Assembly (NCBI RefSeq): GCF_000479335.1
Contig: NC_022584.1
Location: 62,001-126,000, forward strand
DNA from: Streptococcus ilei
Lineage (GTDB): Bacteria > Bacillota > Bacilli > Lactobacillales > Streptococcaceae
Length of the DNA stretch: 64,000 bases
Reading direction: 5' to 3'
The notes beneath the pieces were generated by a model that was not told where the DNA came from, searched no databases, and saw only the letters and a list, made by a program, of their open reading frames with translations. The first letter of the stretch is position 1; the number at the start of each line of letters is the position of its first letter. Made by a program: the position numbers and the translations under genes. Shown in pieces: positions 1 through 9,050 of the stretch.

Positions 1-26
1 GACAAGTCCTGAGACTTGTCTTTTTG
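1..26 (+). terminator. Rho-independent terminator of an upstream gene
   Basis: Perfect stem GACAAGTC / GACTTGTC with a four-base loop, followed by TTTTT. It ends a transcript that enters from before the window. Confidence 0.75.
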
Positions 27-44
27 TTGTATCCTAAATAGGTT

Positions 45-245
45 TTGAGTTTCATCGAAGAAAATTTAGGAATTGGCCTCATGACCGTTCTGACTCTTTT
101 TCCAGAATATCCAAATCTTGTCAAAATTCCCCTGGTTGAAGAGGAAAAAACAGTCTTCTATATTAGTTATGCCTATCCAAATGAAGGGGAGCCCCAAGCA
201 CTTCTTAGCTCCTTTATTGAACGATTAGAGAAGTGTGACAAATAG
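45..245 (+). pseudogene. LysR-type regulator C-terminal remnant
   Basis: A 66-codon open stretch starting only at a TTG, with an in-frame stop just before it and no ribosome site. The piece with ENLGIGLMTVLTLFPE followed by a short strand-rich tail resembles the end of a LysR substrate-binding domain (the usual AAGLGIALLP region and the C-terminal helix). No DNA-binding domain is present. It is most likely a decayed gene; a short unrelated peptide is the alternative. Confidence 0.4.
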
Positions 246-353
246 GGAAGCTGGTTTAAAATAGACTAGTAGAAAATGACTTGAATAAAATGAGGATTGT
301 AGAGAAAGGAAATTCATGATTTCGTTTGTCTACCAGCCTTTTTTGGTGTTTTT

Positions 354-362
354 TGGTATAAT
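354..362 (+). promoter_or_regulatory. Extended -10 promoter of the xseA operon
   Basis: TGGTATAAT, an extended -10 box, lies 34 bases before the xseA ATG at 397. It also sits inside the longer in-frame open stretch that begins at 316, which argues against a start at 316. Confidence 0.7.
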
Positions 363-396
363 TAAACTTGATCATATTCTGCAGAAAGGAGTTCCT

Positions 397-1737
397 ATGT
401 CCAACTATTTATCGGTATCCAGTCTGACCAAATACCTCAAGTTGAAATTTGATAAGGACCCCTATCTGGAGCGGGTCTATTTGACGGGTCAGGTTTCGAA
501 TTTTCGGAAGCGTCCCAATCACCAGTATTTCTCTCTAAAGGATGAAAAGGCTGTGATTCAGGCGACTGTCTGGGCTGGAATTTATAAGAGTTTTGGTTTT
601 GAGCTAGAAGAAGGCATGAAGATCAATGTTATTGGTCGGATCCAACTTTATGAGCCAAGTGGTAGTTATTCCATTGTCATCGAAAAGGCGGAGCCAGATG
701 GTGTGGGCGCTTTAGCTATTCAGTTTGAGCAGTTGAAAAAGAAACTCCAGGAAGAAGGTCTTTTTCAAGAGAAGTTCAAACAGGCCATTCCCCAGTTCTC
801 CAATAAAATTGGGGTTATTACCAGTCAGAGTGGAGCTGTTATTCGCGATATTATTACGACTGTCACTCGGCGTTTTCCTGGCGTGGAGATTCTCCTTTTT
901 CCAACCAAGGTACAAGGAGAGGGGGCAGCTCAAGAAATTGTCGCCAATATCCAGAAGGCTAATGCTCGGACGGACCTAGATGTCTTGATCATCGGTCGTG
1001 GTGGTGGGTCCATCGAGGACCTATGGGCCTTTAATGAAGAGCCAGTTGTGCGTGCTATTTTTGAGTCTAGAATTCCCATTATTTCCAGTGTGGGACATGA
1101 GACAGACACCACTCTGGCAGACTTTGTAGCAGATCGGCGGGCAGCCACTCCTACAGCTGCGGCTGAGCTAGCGACGCCTGTGACCAAGTTGGACCTACTC
1201 AATCATTTGCAGAAGCAGGAAGGGCGGATGGCAACCGCTATGCGCAACCGCCTAGTATATAATCGGGAGCGACTGCAAAAACTAAGCCAATCGGTCATCT
1301 TCCGTCAACCAGAGCGGCTGTATGATTCTTATCTGCAAAAAATAGATCAGATTCAGTTGCGAATGAAACAGGCTGTGTCAGAGTCAGTTACCAGAAATAG
1401 CCACCAGTTACAAGAACTCTGCCATCGATTGGCTTCTCAAGCGCCCCAGCATCAACTTGAGCGCTATCGAGACCAGATTCTCCAAATGGAGCGATTGATG
1501 ACCTTGAAAATCAAGGAGCTCTACCAGACAAAAGCAGCAGATGCCAAGCGCCTATCAGAAGCTCTCTTGATGTTGGATACCAGTCGTATCGTGGCTAGAG
1601 GCTACGCCTTGGTGCAGGCTGGAGATCATGTTCTGGATAGTGTAGATACAATCAAAGAAAAGGATGCCTTGACGCTAGTCATGCGGGATGGGCAAGTAGA
1701 AGTAGAGGTAAAGCATGTCGAAAGAAAAGAAATTTGA
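397..1737 (+). CDS. xseA: Exodeoxyribonuclease VII large subunit
   Basis: Catalytic subunit of exonuclease VII, which with XseB degrades single-stranded DNA into oligonucleotides in mismatch and recombination repair. The 446-residue product has an N-terminal OB-fold that binds single strands (about residues 1-100), the catalytic core with [11 protein letters not shown] at about 199 and GHETD at about 233, and a long helical tail that binds XseB. I chose ATG 397 ([10 protein letters not shown]) because AGAAAGGA stands seven bases ahead of it, the family starts here, and the promoter lies between 316 and 397. It is the first gene of a compact operon through recN, a gene order common in Firmicutes. 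Confidence 0.95.
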   Translation: MSNYLSVSSLTKYLKLKFDKDPYLERVYLTGQVSNFRKRPNHQYFSLKDEKAVIQATVWAGIYKSFGFELEEGMKINVIGRIQLYEPSGSYSIVIEKAEPDGVGALAIQFEQLKKKLQEEGLFQEKFKQAIPQFSNKIGVITSQSGAVIRDIITTVTRRFPGVEILLFPTKVQGEGAAQEIVANIQKANARTDLDVLIIGRGGGSIEDLWAFNEEPVVRAIFESRIPIISSVGHETDTTLADFVADRRAATPTAAAELATPVTKLDLLNHLQKQEGRMATAMRNRLVYNRERLQKLSQSVIFRQPERLYDSYLQKIDQIQLRMKQAVSESVTRNSHQLQELCHRLASQAPQHQLERYRDQILQMERLMTLKIKELYQTKAADAKRLSEALLMLDTSRIVARGYALVQAGDHVLDSVDTIKEKDALTLVMRDGQVEVEVKHVERKEI

Positions 1738-1927
1738 AGAAAATTTAGCTGATTTGGAAGCTATTGTCCAAAAATTGGAAAGTGGGCAAGTGCCCCTTGA
1801 AGAGGCCATCTCAGAGTTTCAGAAAGGAATGAAGCTATCAAAAAACTTGCAAGAAACGCTTGATCAGGCTGAAAAGACCTTGGTCAAGGTTATGCAAGCA
1901 GATGGCTCAGAAACGGAACTGGTATGA
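1715..1927 (+). CDS. xseB: Exodeoxyribonuclease VII small subunit
   Basis: A 70-residue helical-hairpin protein with the family pattern [18 protein letters not shown] near the N-terminus. Several copies coat the XseA tail and are needed for exonuclease VII activity. The reading frame overlaps the end of xseA by 23 bases, so translational coupling is likely, and it overlaps the next gene by four bases (ATGA). Length and position are normal for the family. Confidence 0.95.
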   Translation: MSKEKKFEENLADLEAIVQKLESGQVPLEEAISEFQKGMKLSKNLQETLDQAEKTLVKVMQADGSETELV

Positions 1928-2811
1928 TTTTAGAAGAAAAACTGCAAGGGGTTGAAAGAGCGATTGAAGGTTTCTACGAGACCAAACAAATCGCTCCCCG
2001 CTTGGTAGAATCCATCCTTTATTCAGTCCATGCAGGGGGCAAACGGATTCGGCCTTTGCTCTTATTGGAATTACTAGAGGCCTTTCATGCTCCAATCCTT
2101 GAGGCTCATTTTCAGGTAGCAGCCGCTCTTGAAATGATCCATACGGGAAGCTTGATCCATGATGATCTACCAGCGATGGATAATGATGATTATCGTCGTG
2201 GTCAATTGACCAACCACAAAAAATTTGGTGAAGACTTAGCCATCTTAGCAGGAGACTCGCTCTTCTTGGATGCCTTTGGCTGTGTGGCAGAGGCGGATCT
2301 TCCAGCTTCTATCCGGGTGCAACTGATCGCCTTATTATCGGATGCTTCAGGGACAGCTGGGATGGTGGCAGGCCAAGTCTTGGATATGGAAGGGGAAGGA
2401 GCGAGCCTGACCTTGGACCAGTTGCAAGTCATCCATGCCAATAAGACGGGACGACTGCTAGCATATCCTTTCCAAGCTGCGGGGATCCTTTTAGAGCTTG
2501 AGACAACTGTTGCGACTCTCTTAGAGGAAATTGGCCTCCATTTAGGCTTGGCCTTTCAGATTCGGGATGATATTTTGGATGTGATAGCCGATTTTGCCTC
2601 TTTAGGAAAAACCCCTCAGAAGGACCTGCAGGCTGAAAAATCAACCTATCCAGCACTACTTGGTCTAGATGGAGCGCAGGCTTATTTGGATCGGGAGTTG
2701 GATGCCTGTGAGGACTTGCTCGATCGCATTTCTAATCAAGTTTCCTTTGAAGGGACTGGAATCAAGAAGATAATAGAAAGACTTAGAATTCATGGTCAAG
2801 GAAAGAGTTGA
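1924..2811 (+). CDS. ispA: Farnesyl/geranylgeranyl diphosphate synthase
   Basis: All-helical trans-isoprenyl diphosphate synthase (295 residues) that condenses dimethylallyl diphosphate with isopentenyl diphosphate; its farnesyl diphosphate feeds undecaprenyl phosphate, the lipid carrier for cell-wall synthesis. Both Asp-rich magnesium sites are visible: [11 protein letters not shown] at about residues 79-89 and RDDILD at 214-219. The basic GGKRIRP motif near residue 38 binds diphosphate. Chain length of the product cannot be settled by eye. It overlaps xseB by four bases and tlyA by 20. Confidence 0.93.
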   Translation: MILEEKLQGVERAIEGFYETKQIAPRLVESILYSVHAGGKRIRPLLLLELLEAFHAPILEAHFQVAAALEMIHTGSLIHDDLPAMDNDDYRRGQLTNHKKFGEDLAILAGDSLFLDAFGCVAEADLPASIRVQLIALLSDASGTAGMVAGQVLDMEGEGASLTLDQLQVIHANKTGRLLAYPFQAAGILLELETTVATLLEEIGLHLGLAFQIRDDILDVIADFASLGKTPQKDLQAEKSTYPALLGLDGAQAYLDRELDACEDLLDRISNQVSFEGTGIKKIIERLRIHGQGKS

Positions 2812-3607
2812 CGTACTGGCCTACAAGCAGGGACTATTTGAAACCCGGGAGCAGGCCAAACGCGGTGTGATGGCTGGTTTGGTCGTTGCGGTCCATAATG
2901 GCGAGCGCTTCGATAAACCAGGTGAAAAAATTGATGAAGCGACTGAATTAAAACTCAAGGGTGAAAAACTCAAATATGTCAGTCGCGGTGGTCTCAAGTT
3001 AGAAAAGGCCTTGGCCCGTTTTGAGATTAACTTGCAGGACAAGGTCACGCTAGATATTGGTGCCTCAACAGGGGGCTTTACGGATGTTATGCTCCAAAAT
3101 GGAGCAGCCTTGGTCTATGCAGTGGATGTAGGGACCAATCAGTTGGCTTGGAAACTCCGTCAGGATCCTCGTGTCATCTCGATGGAGCAGTTCAACTTCC
3201 GCTATGCGACGTCTGAGGATTTTGAGCAAAGACCAAGTTTTGCTAGCATTGATGTTAGTTTTATTTCCCTCAACCTTATCTTGCCTGCCCTCCATGGGAT
3301 TTTACAAGAAGGAGGCCAGGTGGTCGCTCTTGTCAAGCCCCAGTTCGAAGCTGGTCGGGAGCAGATTGGGAAAAATGGGATTATCAAGGATGCCAAGGTC
3401 CATCTGTCCGTCTTGGAACAGGTTCAAGGCTTTGCGTTAGAACATGGCTTCTCTGTCTTAGGAGTGGATTATTCACCGATTCAAGGGGGCCATGGCAACA
3501 TTGAATTTTTACTTTATTTAGAAAAAAATACCGGGCAAAATTGTCTCGATCAGCAAGAGTTTGCAGCTGTCGTCAACAAAGCCCACACTGATTTTAAACA
3601 TGAATAG
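2792..3607 (+). CDS. tlyA: TlyA-family rRNA 2'-O-methyltransferase (hemolysin-like)
   Basis: The 271-residue product has an N-terminal S4 RNA-binding domain (about residues 1-65) and an FtsJ-like Rossmann methyltransferase with the SAM loop DIGASTGGFTD at about 88-98. Family members methylate ribosomal RNA; reports of haemolysis are indirect. The start lies inside ispA, and its stop overlaps the argR start, fitting a coupled operon. Whether both 16S and 23S sites are modified in streptococci is not shown by the sequence. Confidence 0.9.
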   Translation: MVKERVDVLAYKQGLFETREQAKRGVMAGLVVAVHNGERFDKPGEKIDEATELKLKGEKLKYVSRGGLKLEKALARFEINLQDKVTLDIGASTGGFTDVMLQNGAALVYAVDVGTNQLAWKLRQDPRVISMEQFNFRYATSEDFEQRPSFASIDVSFISLNLILPALHGILQEGGQVVALVKPQFEAGREQIGKNGIIKDAKVHLSVLEQVQGFALEHGFSVLGVDYSPIQGGHGNIEFLLYLEKNTGQNCLDQQEFAAVVNKAHTDFKHE

Positions 3608-4031
3608 TAAACAAAACCGATTAGAAAAAATACGCCGCTTTATTCGTGAAAATAAGGTCGGTACTCAGGATGCAATTGTTGAGCATTTGAAAGAAGCAGG
3701 GATTTCTGCGACACAAGCGACTGTTTCCCGTGATATTAAAGAGTTAGGGATTATTAAAACGCCATTAAAAGGTTCAGCCTATGTCTATGAATTGCCACGC
3801 GTCCAACATAGTGGAAAATTAGCAGAAAATAATCTTCAATCGTTTGAACGCATGGGGAGTTTTTTGACCCTCAAGCTTGTCCCAGGGACAGCCTATTTAG
3901 TCAAGCGGCATCTGCAGGAAGATTTTGATGCCATCATCTTTAGTATGATTTCAGACGATAATAGTATTTTCATTGTGGCCCGCTCGGAAGAGAAGGCACA
4001 GTTTATCGAACAACGATTGATGGAATGGTAG
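3600..4031 (+). CDS. argR: ArgR/AhrC-family arginine repressor
   Basis: A 143-residue transcription factor with an N-terminal winged helix (SATQATVSRDIKELGI at about 34-49) and a C-terminal hexamerisation and arginine-binding domain that keeps the SDDNSIFIV strand corresponding to the DD motif contacting arginine. I chose ATG 3600 (MNSKQNRLEKI), which overlaps the tlyA stop; an upstream in-frame ATG at 3561 would add an unlikely tail lying inside tlyA. Streptococci usually carry several ArgR paralogs, so the regulon cannot be assigned; the position before recN matches the ahrC-type copy. Confidence 0.9.
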   Translation: MNSKQNRLEKIRRFIRENKVGTQDAIVEHLKEAGISATQATVSRDIKELGIIKTPLKGSAYVYELPRVQHSGKLAENNLQSFERMGSFLTLKLVPGTAYLVKRHLQEDFDAIIFSMISDDNSIFIVARSEEKAQFIEQRLMEW

Positions 4032-4038
4032 GAGAGAG

Positions 4039-5703
4039 ATGCTATTAGAAATTTCAATTAAAAACTTTGCCATCATTGAAGAAATCGCTCTGAATTTTGA
4101 GACGGGGATGACGGTTTTAACCGGTGAAACTGGAGCAGGAAAATCCATCATTATCGATGCTATGAATATGATGCTGGGGAGCCGAGCGACGACTGATGTT
4201 ATCCGCCATGGTGCTCCTAAGGCTGAGATTGAAGGCCTCTTTGCGATTGATGAAAACCGTGCCCTTCAGCAACTCTTTGAGGAGCAGGGCTTAGAATGGG
4301 CAGATGAGTTGATTATTCGCAGAGAAATTTTCCAGAATGGTCGGAGTGTCAGTCGGATCAATGGGCAGATGGTTAACCTCTCCGTTCTCAAGGCGGTTGG
4401 CCAGCATTTGGTAGATATTCATGGCCAGCACGATCAGGAAGAACTGATGCGGGCTCCATTGCATATCGCTATGCTGGATAGCTTTGGGGAGGATGCTTTT
4501 TTTGCGACCAAGAAGGCCTATAGAGAGACCTTTGAAAATTATAAGTCCTTGCGTAAGCAGGTCTTGCAGATCCAAAAAAATAACCAGGAAAACCAAGCTC
4601 GCATCGAGATGCTGGAATACCAAATTTCGGAAATCGAGGCGGCCGCCTTGTCCTTGGATGAAGATGTCCAGTTAGAGCAAGAACGGCAACGCCTGCTCAA
4701 TCATAAGATGATTGCGGATACCCTAAGCAATGCCTACGCTATGCTGGATGCAGAAGACTTCTCCAGTCTTAGCAATGTTCGATCGGCCATGAATGATCTG
4801 CAAGGTATCGAAGAGTATGATCCAGAATACAAGACCTTGTCTGACCAACTGGCTGAGACCTACTATACTCTGGAAGATCTGACCAAACGCTTGGAGGATC
4901 TGGTAGATGGCTTGGACTTTGACGGCAACCGATTGATGCAGGTAGAAGCTCGATTAGACCTGATCCACTCAATTACGCGTAAGTACGGCGGTCAGGTAAA
5001 AGATGTCCTTGATTATTTGGAGCAAATCAGTAAGGAATATAGCCTGTTAACAGGAGCTGGAACCTCTTCTGAAGACTTAGAGAAGGAACTCAAGTCTATG
5101 GAAGGCCAGCTGGTTGCCTTGGCCAAGGAACTGAGTCAAGGGCGCCATGCCTTAGCTCAAGAGCTGGAAGCAGAAATTCAGCAGGAATTGGCGGATCTCT
5201 ACATGGAAAAAGCCCGTTTCCAAGTGCGTTTTACTCCATCTAAGTTTAATCGGGAAGGAAACGAAACAGTTGAATTTTATATTTCGACCAACCCTGGAGA
5301 GGACTTTAAGCCTTTGGTAAAAGTAGCCTCAGGTGGTGAATTGTCCCGTCTTATGTTGGCCATCAAGTCCGCCTTTTCTCGAAAAGAAGGCAAGACCAGT
5401 ATCGTCTTTGACGAGGTGGATACAGGGGTATCTGGTCGGGTCGCTCAAGCCATTGCTTCTAAGATCTATAAAATTGGACGTTTTGGTCAGGTGCTAGCCA
5501 TCTCTCATTTGCCTCAGGTAATTGCAGTAGCCGATTACCAATTCTTTATCGAAAAGGTGAGTGATGAATTTTCAACAGTTTCGACCGTTCGCTTGCTCAG
5601 TCATGAAGAGCGGGTAGAAGAAGTAGCCAAGATGCTTGCTGGTGAAGATGTGACAGAAGCAGCCCGCCTGCAGGCGGAGCAATTGCTAAAACGGCCAAGC
5701 TAA
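4039..5703 (+). CDS. recN: DNA repair protein RecN
   Basis: SMC-like ATPase of 554 residues acting in double-strand break repair by holding DNA ends and sister chromosomes. Walker A GETGAGKS lies at 29-36, followed by long central coiled coils, the signature ASGGELSRLML at about 430 and Walker B IVFDEVDTGV at about 455. The start follows GGAGAGAG seven bases after argR. It is the last clear member of the xseA operon. Confidence 0.95.
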   Translation: MLLEISIKNFAIIEEIALNFETGMTVLTGETGAGKSIIIDAMNMMLGSRATTDVIRHGAPKAEIEGLFAIDENRALQQLFEEQGLEWADELIIRREIFQNGRSVSRINGQMVNLSVLKAVGQHLVDIHGQHDQEELMRAPLHIAMLDSFGEDAFFATKKAYRETFENYKSLRKQVLQIQKNNQENQARIEMLEYQISEIEAAALSLDEDVQLEQERQRLLNHKMIADTLSNAYAMLDAEDFSSLSNVRSAMNDLQGIEEYDPEYKTLSDQLAETYYTLEDLTKRLEDLVDGLDFDGNRLMQVEARLDLIHSITRKYGGQVKDVLDYLEQISKEYSLLTGAGTSSEDLEKELKSMEGQLVALAKELSQGRHALAQELEAEIQQELADLYMEKARFQVRFTPSKFNREGNETVEFYISTNPGEDFKPLVKVASGGELSRLMLAIKSAFSRKEGKTSIVFDEVDTGVSGRVAQAIASKIYKIGRFGQVLAISHLPQVIAVADYQFFIEKVSDEFSTVSTVRLLSHEERVEEVAKMLAGEDVTEAARLQAEQLLKRPS

Positions 5704-5719
5704 GAAGAAAGGAACCGAT

Positions 5720-6451
5720 ATGGGAAGCTATTTCGTAGTGGGAGATATTCATGGAAAAGCAGGCATGTTGGAGGAACTGATGACCCATTGGGATGGTCAG
5801 TCTCGGCTGGTTTTTCTCGGAGATTTGATAGACCGTGGGGAAGATAGTCGTAGAGTTATCGAACTGGTCAAAGATTTTGTCGACCATCAAGGGGCAATCT
5901 GCCTCTCTGGTAACCACGAATACATGTTTTTAGCCTGGATCGATAACCCGATTGAACGCTATGACCATTACCGACGAAATGGTGGTGATACCACGATCAA
6001 CTCTCTGCTTGGCCGTCCCCTAACGACTCCAGTCGATGGAGTAGAGGATGCTCGTCGCGTGCAAGAGACTTGTGGGGACCTCGTCGCTTTCATCCGTTCG
6101 CTTCCTTTTGTTTATGAAACAGAACACTATATTTTCGTGCATGCTGGGATTGACTTGACTCTAACGGACTGGCATGAAACGACGGATTACCAAAAAGTCT
6201 GGATTCGCCAGCCCTTCCATGAAGCAACCAATCAGACAGGAAAGACCATTGTTTTTGGCCATACCCCTGTCCACTATCTCTTGGATCAAAAGATTGGAAC
6301 CAAAGAACTCTGGGTGACCGAAGATGGGAAGATTGGCATGGATGGTGGGGCTGTTTATGGTGGTGTCCTCCATGGTATTCTCTTTGATGAAAATGGAATG
6401 AGGGCCGATGTTGCTTTGGTTAATGATGGATTTGCAGCCATCGATGATTAA
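5720..6451 (+). CDS. PPP-type metallophosphoesterase
   Basis: A 243-residue phosphatase with all PPP-family metal motifs: GDIHG at 8-12, GDLIDRG at 34-40, GNHE at 64-67, then FVHAG and FGHTP near the C-terminal third. The family includes protein serine/threonine phosphatases and diadenosine tetraphosphatases; which substrate applies here is not evident. It begins 16 bases after recN behind AAGAAAGGA and is probably co-transcribed. Confidence 0.88.
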   Translation: MGSYFVVGDIHGKAGMLEELMTHWDGQSRLVFLGDLIDRGEDSRRVIELVKDFVDHQGAICLSGNHEYMFLAWIDNPIERYDHYRRNGGDTTINSLLGRPLTTPVDGVEDARRVQETCGDLVAFIRSLPFVYETEHYIFVHAGIDLTLTDWHETTDYQKVWIRQPFHEATNQTGKTIVFGHTPVHYLLDQKIGTKELWVTEDGKIGMDGGAVYGGVLHGILFDENGMRADVALVNDGFAAIDD

Positions 6452-6488
6452 GCAAAAAGGACTTTGTCCCACAAAAGCCTAGAAAATT

Positions 6489-6497
6489 TGATATAAT
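6489..6497 (+). promoter_or_regulatory. Extended -10 promoter of degV
   Basis: TGATATAAT, 37 bases before the degV start. No good -35 box is seen, as is common with extended -10 promoters. Confidence 0.65.
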
Positions 6498-6534
6498 AGA
6501 ATGGATATATCTAAGAAAAGATTGTAGGAATGTT

Positions 6535-7368
6535 ATGTCACAAGTAAAAATTGTTACAGACTCATCCGTAACGATTGAGCCTGAAGTTGTTGAAAAATAC
6601 GGAATTACCATCGTTCCCCTCTCTGTTATGGTGGACGGTGTTCTCTACTCAGATGCGGAATTAACCGAAGGTGAGTTCCTTCAGTTGATGAAATCCAGTA
6701 AAAACCTTCCAAAGACTAGCCAACCTCCAGTAGGTGTGTTTGCGGAAATCTTCGAAGGATTGGCTGAAGAAGGGGCGCAAATTATTGCAATCCATATGTC
6801 TCATGCCTTATCTGGTACAGTGGAAGCTGCACGTCAAGGAGCTACCTTAGCCAATGCAGATGTAACAGTTATCGATAGTAGCTTTACGGACCAAGCCATG
6901 AAATTCCAAGTGGTCGAAGCAGCAAAACTGGCTCAAGAAGGTGCTAGCGTAGAGGAAATTGTAGCTCGCATTGAAGAGGTCAAGCAAAATACTAGACTCT
7001 ATATTGGGGTTTCTACTTTGGAAAACCTGGTTAAAGGAGGCCGGATTGGACGCGTAACTGGTTTATTGAGTTCACTTTTGAATATTCGGGTCGTCATGGA
7101 AATGAAGAACGATGAACTGCAACCGATTGTCAAAGGACGCGGACAGAAAACCTTTAAAAAATGGTTGGACGAGTTGATGCAAGACTTATCCGGTAAAGAA
7201 ATCGCTGAGATAGGAATTTCCTATGCTGGTGGACCTGACTTTGCTAACGAAATGAAGGCGCAATTACAGCCTTTGGTTGCAACTCCAATCTCTGTTTTGG
7301 AAACAGGTTCGATCATTCAAACCCACACTGGTGAAGATGCTTGGGCAGTTCTTGTCCGATTTGCATAG
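6535..7368 (+). CDS. degV: DegV-family fatty-acid-binding protein
   Basis: The 277-residue DegV fold starts with the typical [11 protein letters not shown] strand and contains TSQPPVGVF and HMSHALSGT, which line the acyl-carboxylate pocket in the family. Family members (FakB) present fatty acids to the kinase FakA for activation and membrane lipid synthesis; streptococci have several with different chain preferences. It stands alone with its own promoter, so its specificity cannot be inferred from neighbours. Confidence 0.9.
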   Translation: MSQVKIVTDSSVTIEPEVVEKYGITIVPLSVMVDGVLYSDAELTEGEFLQLMKSSKNLPKTSQPPVGVFAEIFEGLAEEGAQIIAIHMSHALSGTVEAARQGATLANADVTVIDSSFTDQAMKFQVVEAAKLAQEGASVEEIVARIEEVKQNTRLYIGVSTLENLVKGGRIGRVTGLLSSLLNIRVVMEMKNDELQPIVKGRGQKTFKKWLDELMQDLSGKEIAEIGISYAGGPDFANEMKAQLQPLVATPISVLETGSIIQTHTGEDAWAVLVRFA

Positions 7369-7427
7369 AAGCCCGTCAATAAAGGAATTTATTCCTACAT
7401 AAAAGTTTATAAAAACAGGTTTAGTAC

Positions 7428-7456
7428 TTGACCTAAAAGCATTTTTTAGATATGAT
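7428..7456 (+). promoter_or_regulatory. Sigma-A promoter of the HU gene
   Basis: TTGACC at 7428 and TATGAT at 7451 with a 17-base spacer, about 46 bases before the HU start. This is a strong consensus-like promoter, in keeping with an abundant protein. Confidence 0.8.
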
Positions 7457-7502
7457 AGAGATGTTAAGGGTAAAACCTAAAAAAATTTGGAGGATTTGTT
7501 AA

Positions 7503-7778
7503 ATGGCTAACAAACAAGATTTGATCGCAAAAGTGGCAGAAGCTACAGAATTGACTAAAAAAGACTCAGCAGCAGCAGTTGACGCTGTATTTGCAGCTGT
7601 TTCAGAATACCTTTCAAAAGGTGAAAAAGTTCAATTGATCGGTTTCGGTAACTTCGAAGTTCGTGAACGTGCAGCTCGTAAAGGTCGCAACCCACAAACT
7701 GGTAAAGAAATCAAAATCGCTGCTTCTAAAGTTCCAGCATTCAAAGCTGGTAAAGCTCTTAAAGACGCAGTTAAATAA
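7503..7778 (+). CDS. hup: DNA-binding protein HU
   Basis: The 91-residue histone-like protein begins [20 protein letters not shown] and carries the DNA-binding arm [14 protein letters not shown] and the C-terminal [14 protein letters not shown]. It dimerises, bends DNA and compacts the nucleoid; in streptococci it is the main such protein and is essential. The ribosome site GGAGG is strong, codon use is highly biased, and a terminator follows. Confidence 0.97.
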   Translation: MANKQDLIAKVAEATELTKKDSAAAVDAVFAAVSEYLSKGEKVQLIGFGNFEVRERAARKGRNPQTGKEIKIAASKVPAFKAGKALKDAVK

Positions 7779-7790
7779 TTGTGATTACGA

Positions 7791-7824
7791 AAGTTCCTTC
7801 TAGCTTGCTAGAGGGAACTTTTTG
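7791..7824 (+). terminator. Terminator after HU
   Basis: Stem AGTTCC-TCTAG / CTAGA-GGAACT followed by TTTTT. Confidence 0.85.
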
Positions 7825-7862
7825 TATTGGAGTCCTTTCTAGACAGGGCCTATAAATAGGAG

Positions 7863-7868
7863 TATAAT
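7863..7868 (+). promoter_or_regulatory. -10 box before the 51-codon membrane ORF
   Basis: TATAAT, 29 bases before the ATG at 7898. A -35 box is not clear. Confidence 0.45.
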
Positions 7869-7897
7869 AGAAAAAAGTGAGAAATGGAGGGTGGGCC

Positions 7898-8053
7898 ATG
7901 AGATGGATTTTTGGAATCTTTGTTCTACTCATGATTAAACCAATTATTTATCTATTGAAAGGTCTCTGGTTTATTGTGGAACTCTTCTTTATGTTCCTCT
8001 TTGTTAAATTTTTACTAGGAACCATGAGATGGATCCTTAATTGGGGAAGTTAA
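7898..8053 (+). CDS. Small membrane protein of 51 residues
   Basis: ATG-to-TAA frame behind GGAGG (7887-7891) and a TATAAT box. The product MRWIFGIFVLLMIKPIIYLL... is almost wholly hydrophobic, with two predicted membrane helices (about residues 3-20 and 24-41) parted by a short KGLW turn, and it repeats MRW near the C-terminus (MRWILNWGS). I do not recognise the family. Promoter, ribosome site and stop fit a real gene; a structured repeat follows directly. Confidence 0.6.
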   Translation: MRWIFGIFVLLMIKPIIYLLKGLWFIVELFFMFLFVKFLLGTMRWILNWGS

Positions 8054-8068
8054 GAATAGAATACAAAA

Positions 8069-8247
8069 GAGAGTGGGACAGAAATCGGTCATTCGTTAGA
8101 ATTCGATTTCGTCGTCCCACCTCCGCACAGTTGAGTAGGGCTGTAAAAGCTGATGAAATCAGCGTAGTAGAGCCCGCTCAACCACTGCGTCTTGCTCGAC
8201 AATCTAAAGATAATTGAGAGGCTAGGACTTTTGTCCCAGCCTCTTTT
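8069..8247 (+). repeat. Structured intergenic repeat, copy 1
   Basis: The element starts GAGAGTGGGACAGAAATCGG and ends with GGACTTTTGTCCCAGCCTC. Three hairpins are visible: GTGGGAC (8073-8079) with GTCCCAC (8114-8120), holding AAATCG/CGATTT inside; TTGAGT-GGGCT paired with AGCCC-CTCAA around an inner AGCTGAT/ATCAGC; and a terminator-like GGCTAGGAC/GTCCCAGCC followed by T residues. Other copies are at 14305, 22258, 44395 (reversed) and 53757 (reversed). It contains no gene. Confidence 0.85.
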
Positions 8248-8288
8248 CTTATTTACAAACATTCTAATTAGGCAAAATTTGGCATTCG

Positions 8289-8297
8289 TGATATAAT
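8289..8297 (+). promoter_or_regulatory. Extended -10 promoter of perR
   Basis: TGATATAAT, 34 bases before the ATG at 8331. Confidence 0.65.
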
Positions 8298-8330
8298 AGT
8301 TTTAAAGAAGAGACAGAAAGGGGGAAGACC

Positions 8331-8792
8331 ATGCTAGCTTGTTTAACACTTGATTCCGTTCAACAACAAAAAGTAGAAGATGTATTGCAACACTTGCGTG
8401 AAAAATCTGTACGGATTACAGAGACGCGTCGAGCGGTCCTTTCCTATCTTGTCAAAAGCCAGGAACATCCAAGTGCGGATGCCATCTACCAAGATTTAAA
8501 ACCAGCCTTTCCCAATATGAGCCTGGCAACCGTTTATAACAATCTCAAGGTCCTCATTGATGAAGGCTTTGTCTCTGAGATAAAAGTACGCAATGATACC
8601 ACGACCTACTTTGATTTTATGGGACACGATCATTTGAATCTGATTTGCGAGTCTTGTGGGAAGATTGACGATGTTGACATCGAAGTTCCAGACGTGAGAG
8701 CAGAAGCGAGAGAAAAAAGTGGCTACATCATTACCAAGTGCCAAACCACCGTTTATGGAATCTGTCCAGAGTGTCAGAAGAAGCAATTATAA
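8331..8792 (+). CDS. perR: Fur-family peroxide regulator PerR
   Basis: A 153-residue Fur-family repressor. After a winged helix (about residues 15-85, with SLATVYNNLKVL as recognition helix) it shows the PerR metal residues: Asp95 in FDF, His99, His101 and Asp114, plus the structural zinc pairs Cys106/Cys109 and Cys145/Cys148. The Asp after GKID favours PerR over Fur or Zur. It would repress peroxide-stress and iron or manganese genes and be inactivated by metal-catalysed oxidation. GGGGGAAG precedes the start. Confidence 0.85.
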   Translation: MLACLTLDSVQQQKVEDVLQHLREKSVRITETRRAVLSYLVKSQEHPSADAIYQDLKPAFPNMSLATVYNNLKVLIDEGFVSEIKVRNDTTTYFDFMGHDHLNLICESCGKIDDVDIEVPDVRAEAREKSGYIITKCQTTVYGICPECQKKQL

Positions 8793-8794
8793 GC

Positions 8795-8818
8795 AAACCT
8801 CTTGTTAGAGGTTTTTTT
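8795..8818 (+). terminator. Terminator after perR
   Basis: Stem AAACCTC / GAGGTTT and a run of seven T. Confidence 0.8.
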
Positions 8819-8970
8819 GTTTGGTATGGTTTGCGGAAAAAGATAGAGAGGAAAGATTTAGAAGCTGATGAGTGAAAAATGTAAATGTCCATGAAAAAGA
8901 ATTGATATAATTTCACTAAATCTCCGTTCAGACTTTTTTTGTGAGAAATTGCACTTTTCTATGGTCACCA

Positions 8971-8994
8971 CTAGATTTTTTACTGAAAATCTAG
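8971..8994. promoter_or_regulatory. Perfect palindrome in the gpmA promoter region
   Basis: CTAGATTTT / AAAATCTAG, nine base pairs with a six-base centre, lies directly before the A/T-rich TAGAATAAAAT that could serve as the gpmA -10 region. It may be an operator or a leader hairpin. Confidence 0.45.
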
Positions 8995-9050
8995 TAGAAT
9001 AAAATAGATAAACGGGGGAAACCTCGGAGAATATAAAGGAGATCCATCTA

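Noticed and set aside
316..396. Longer start for xseA at ATG 316
   Set aside because: The extra 27 residues do not fit the family, and the extended -10 box at 354-362 lies inside them; ATG 397 has a good ribosome site.
712..1202. Minus-strand open frames across xseA
   Set aside because: No ribosome sites or family resemblance; they mirror the coding pattern of the plus-strand gene.
3171..3440. Plus-strand frame of 89 codons inside tlyA
   Set aside because: Out-of-frame shadow in a clearly conserved gene.
4291..4972. Minus-strand frames across recN
   Set aside because: Shadows of a clear gene on the other strand.
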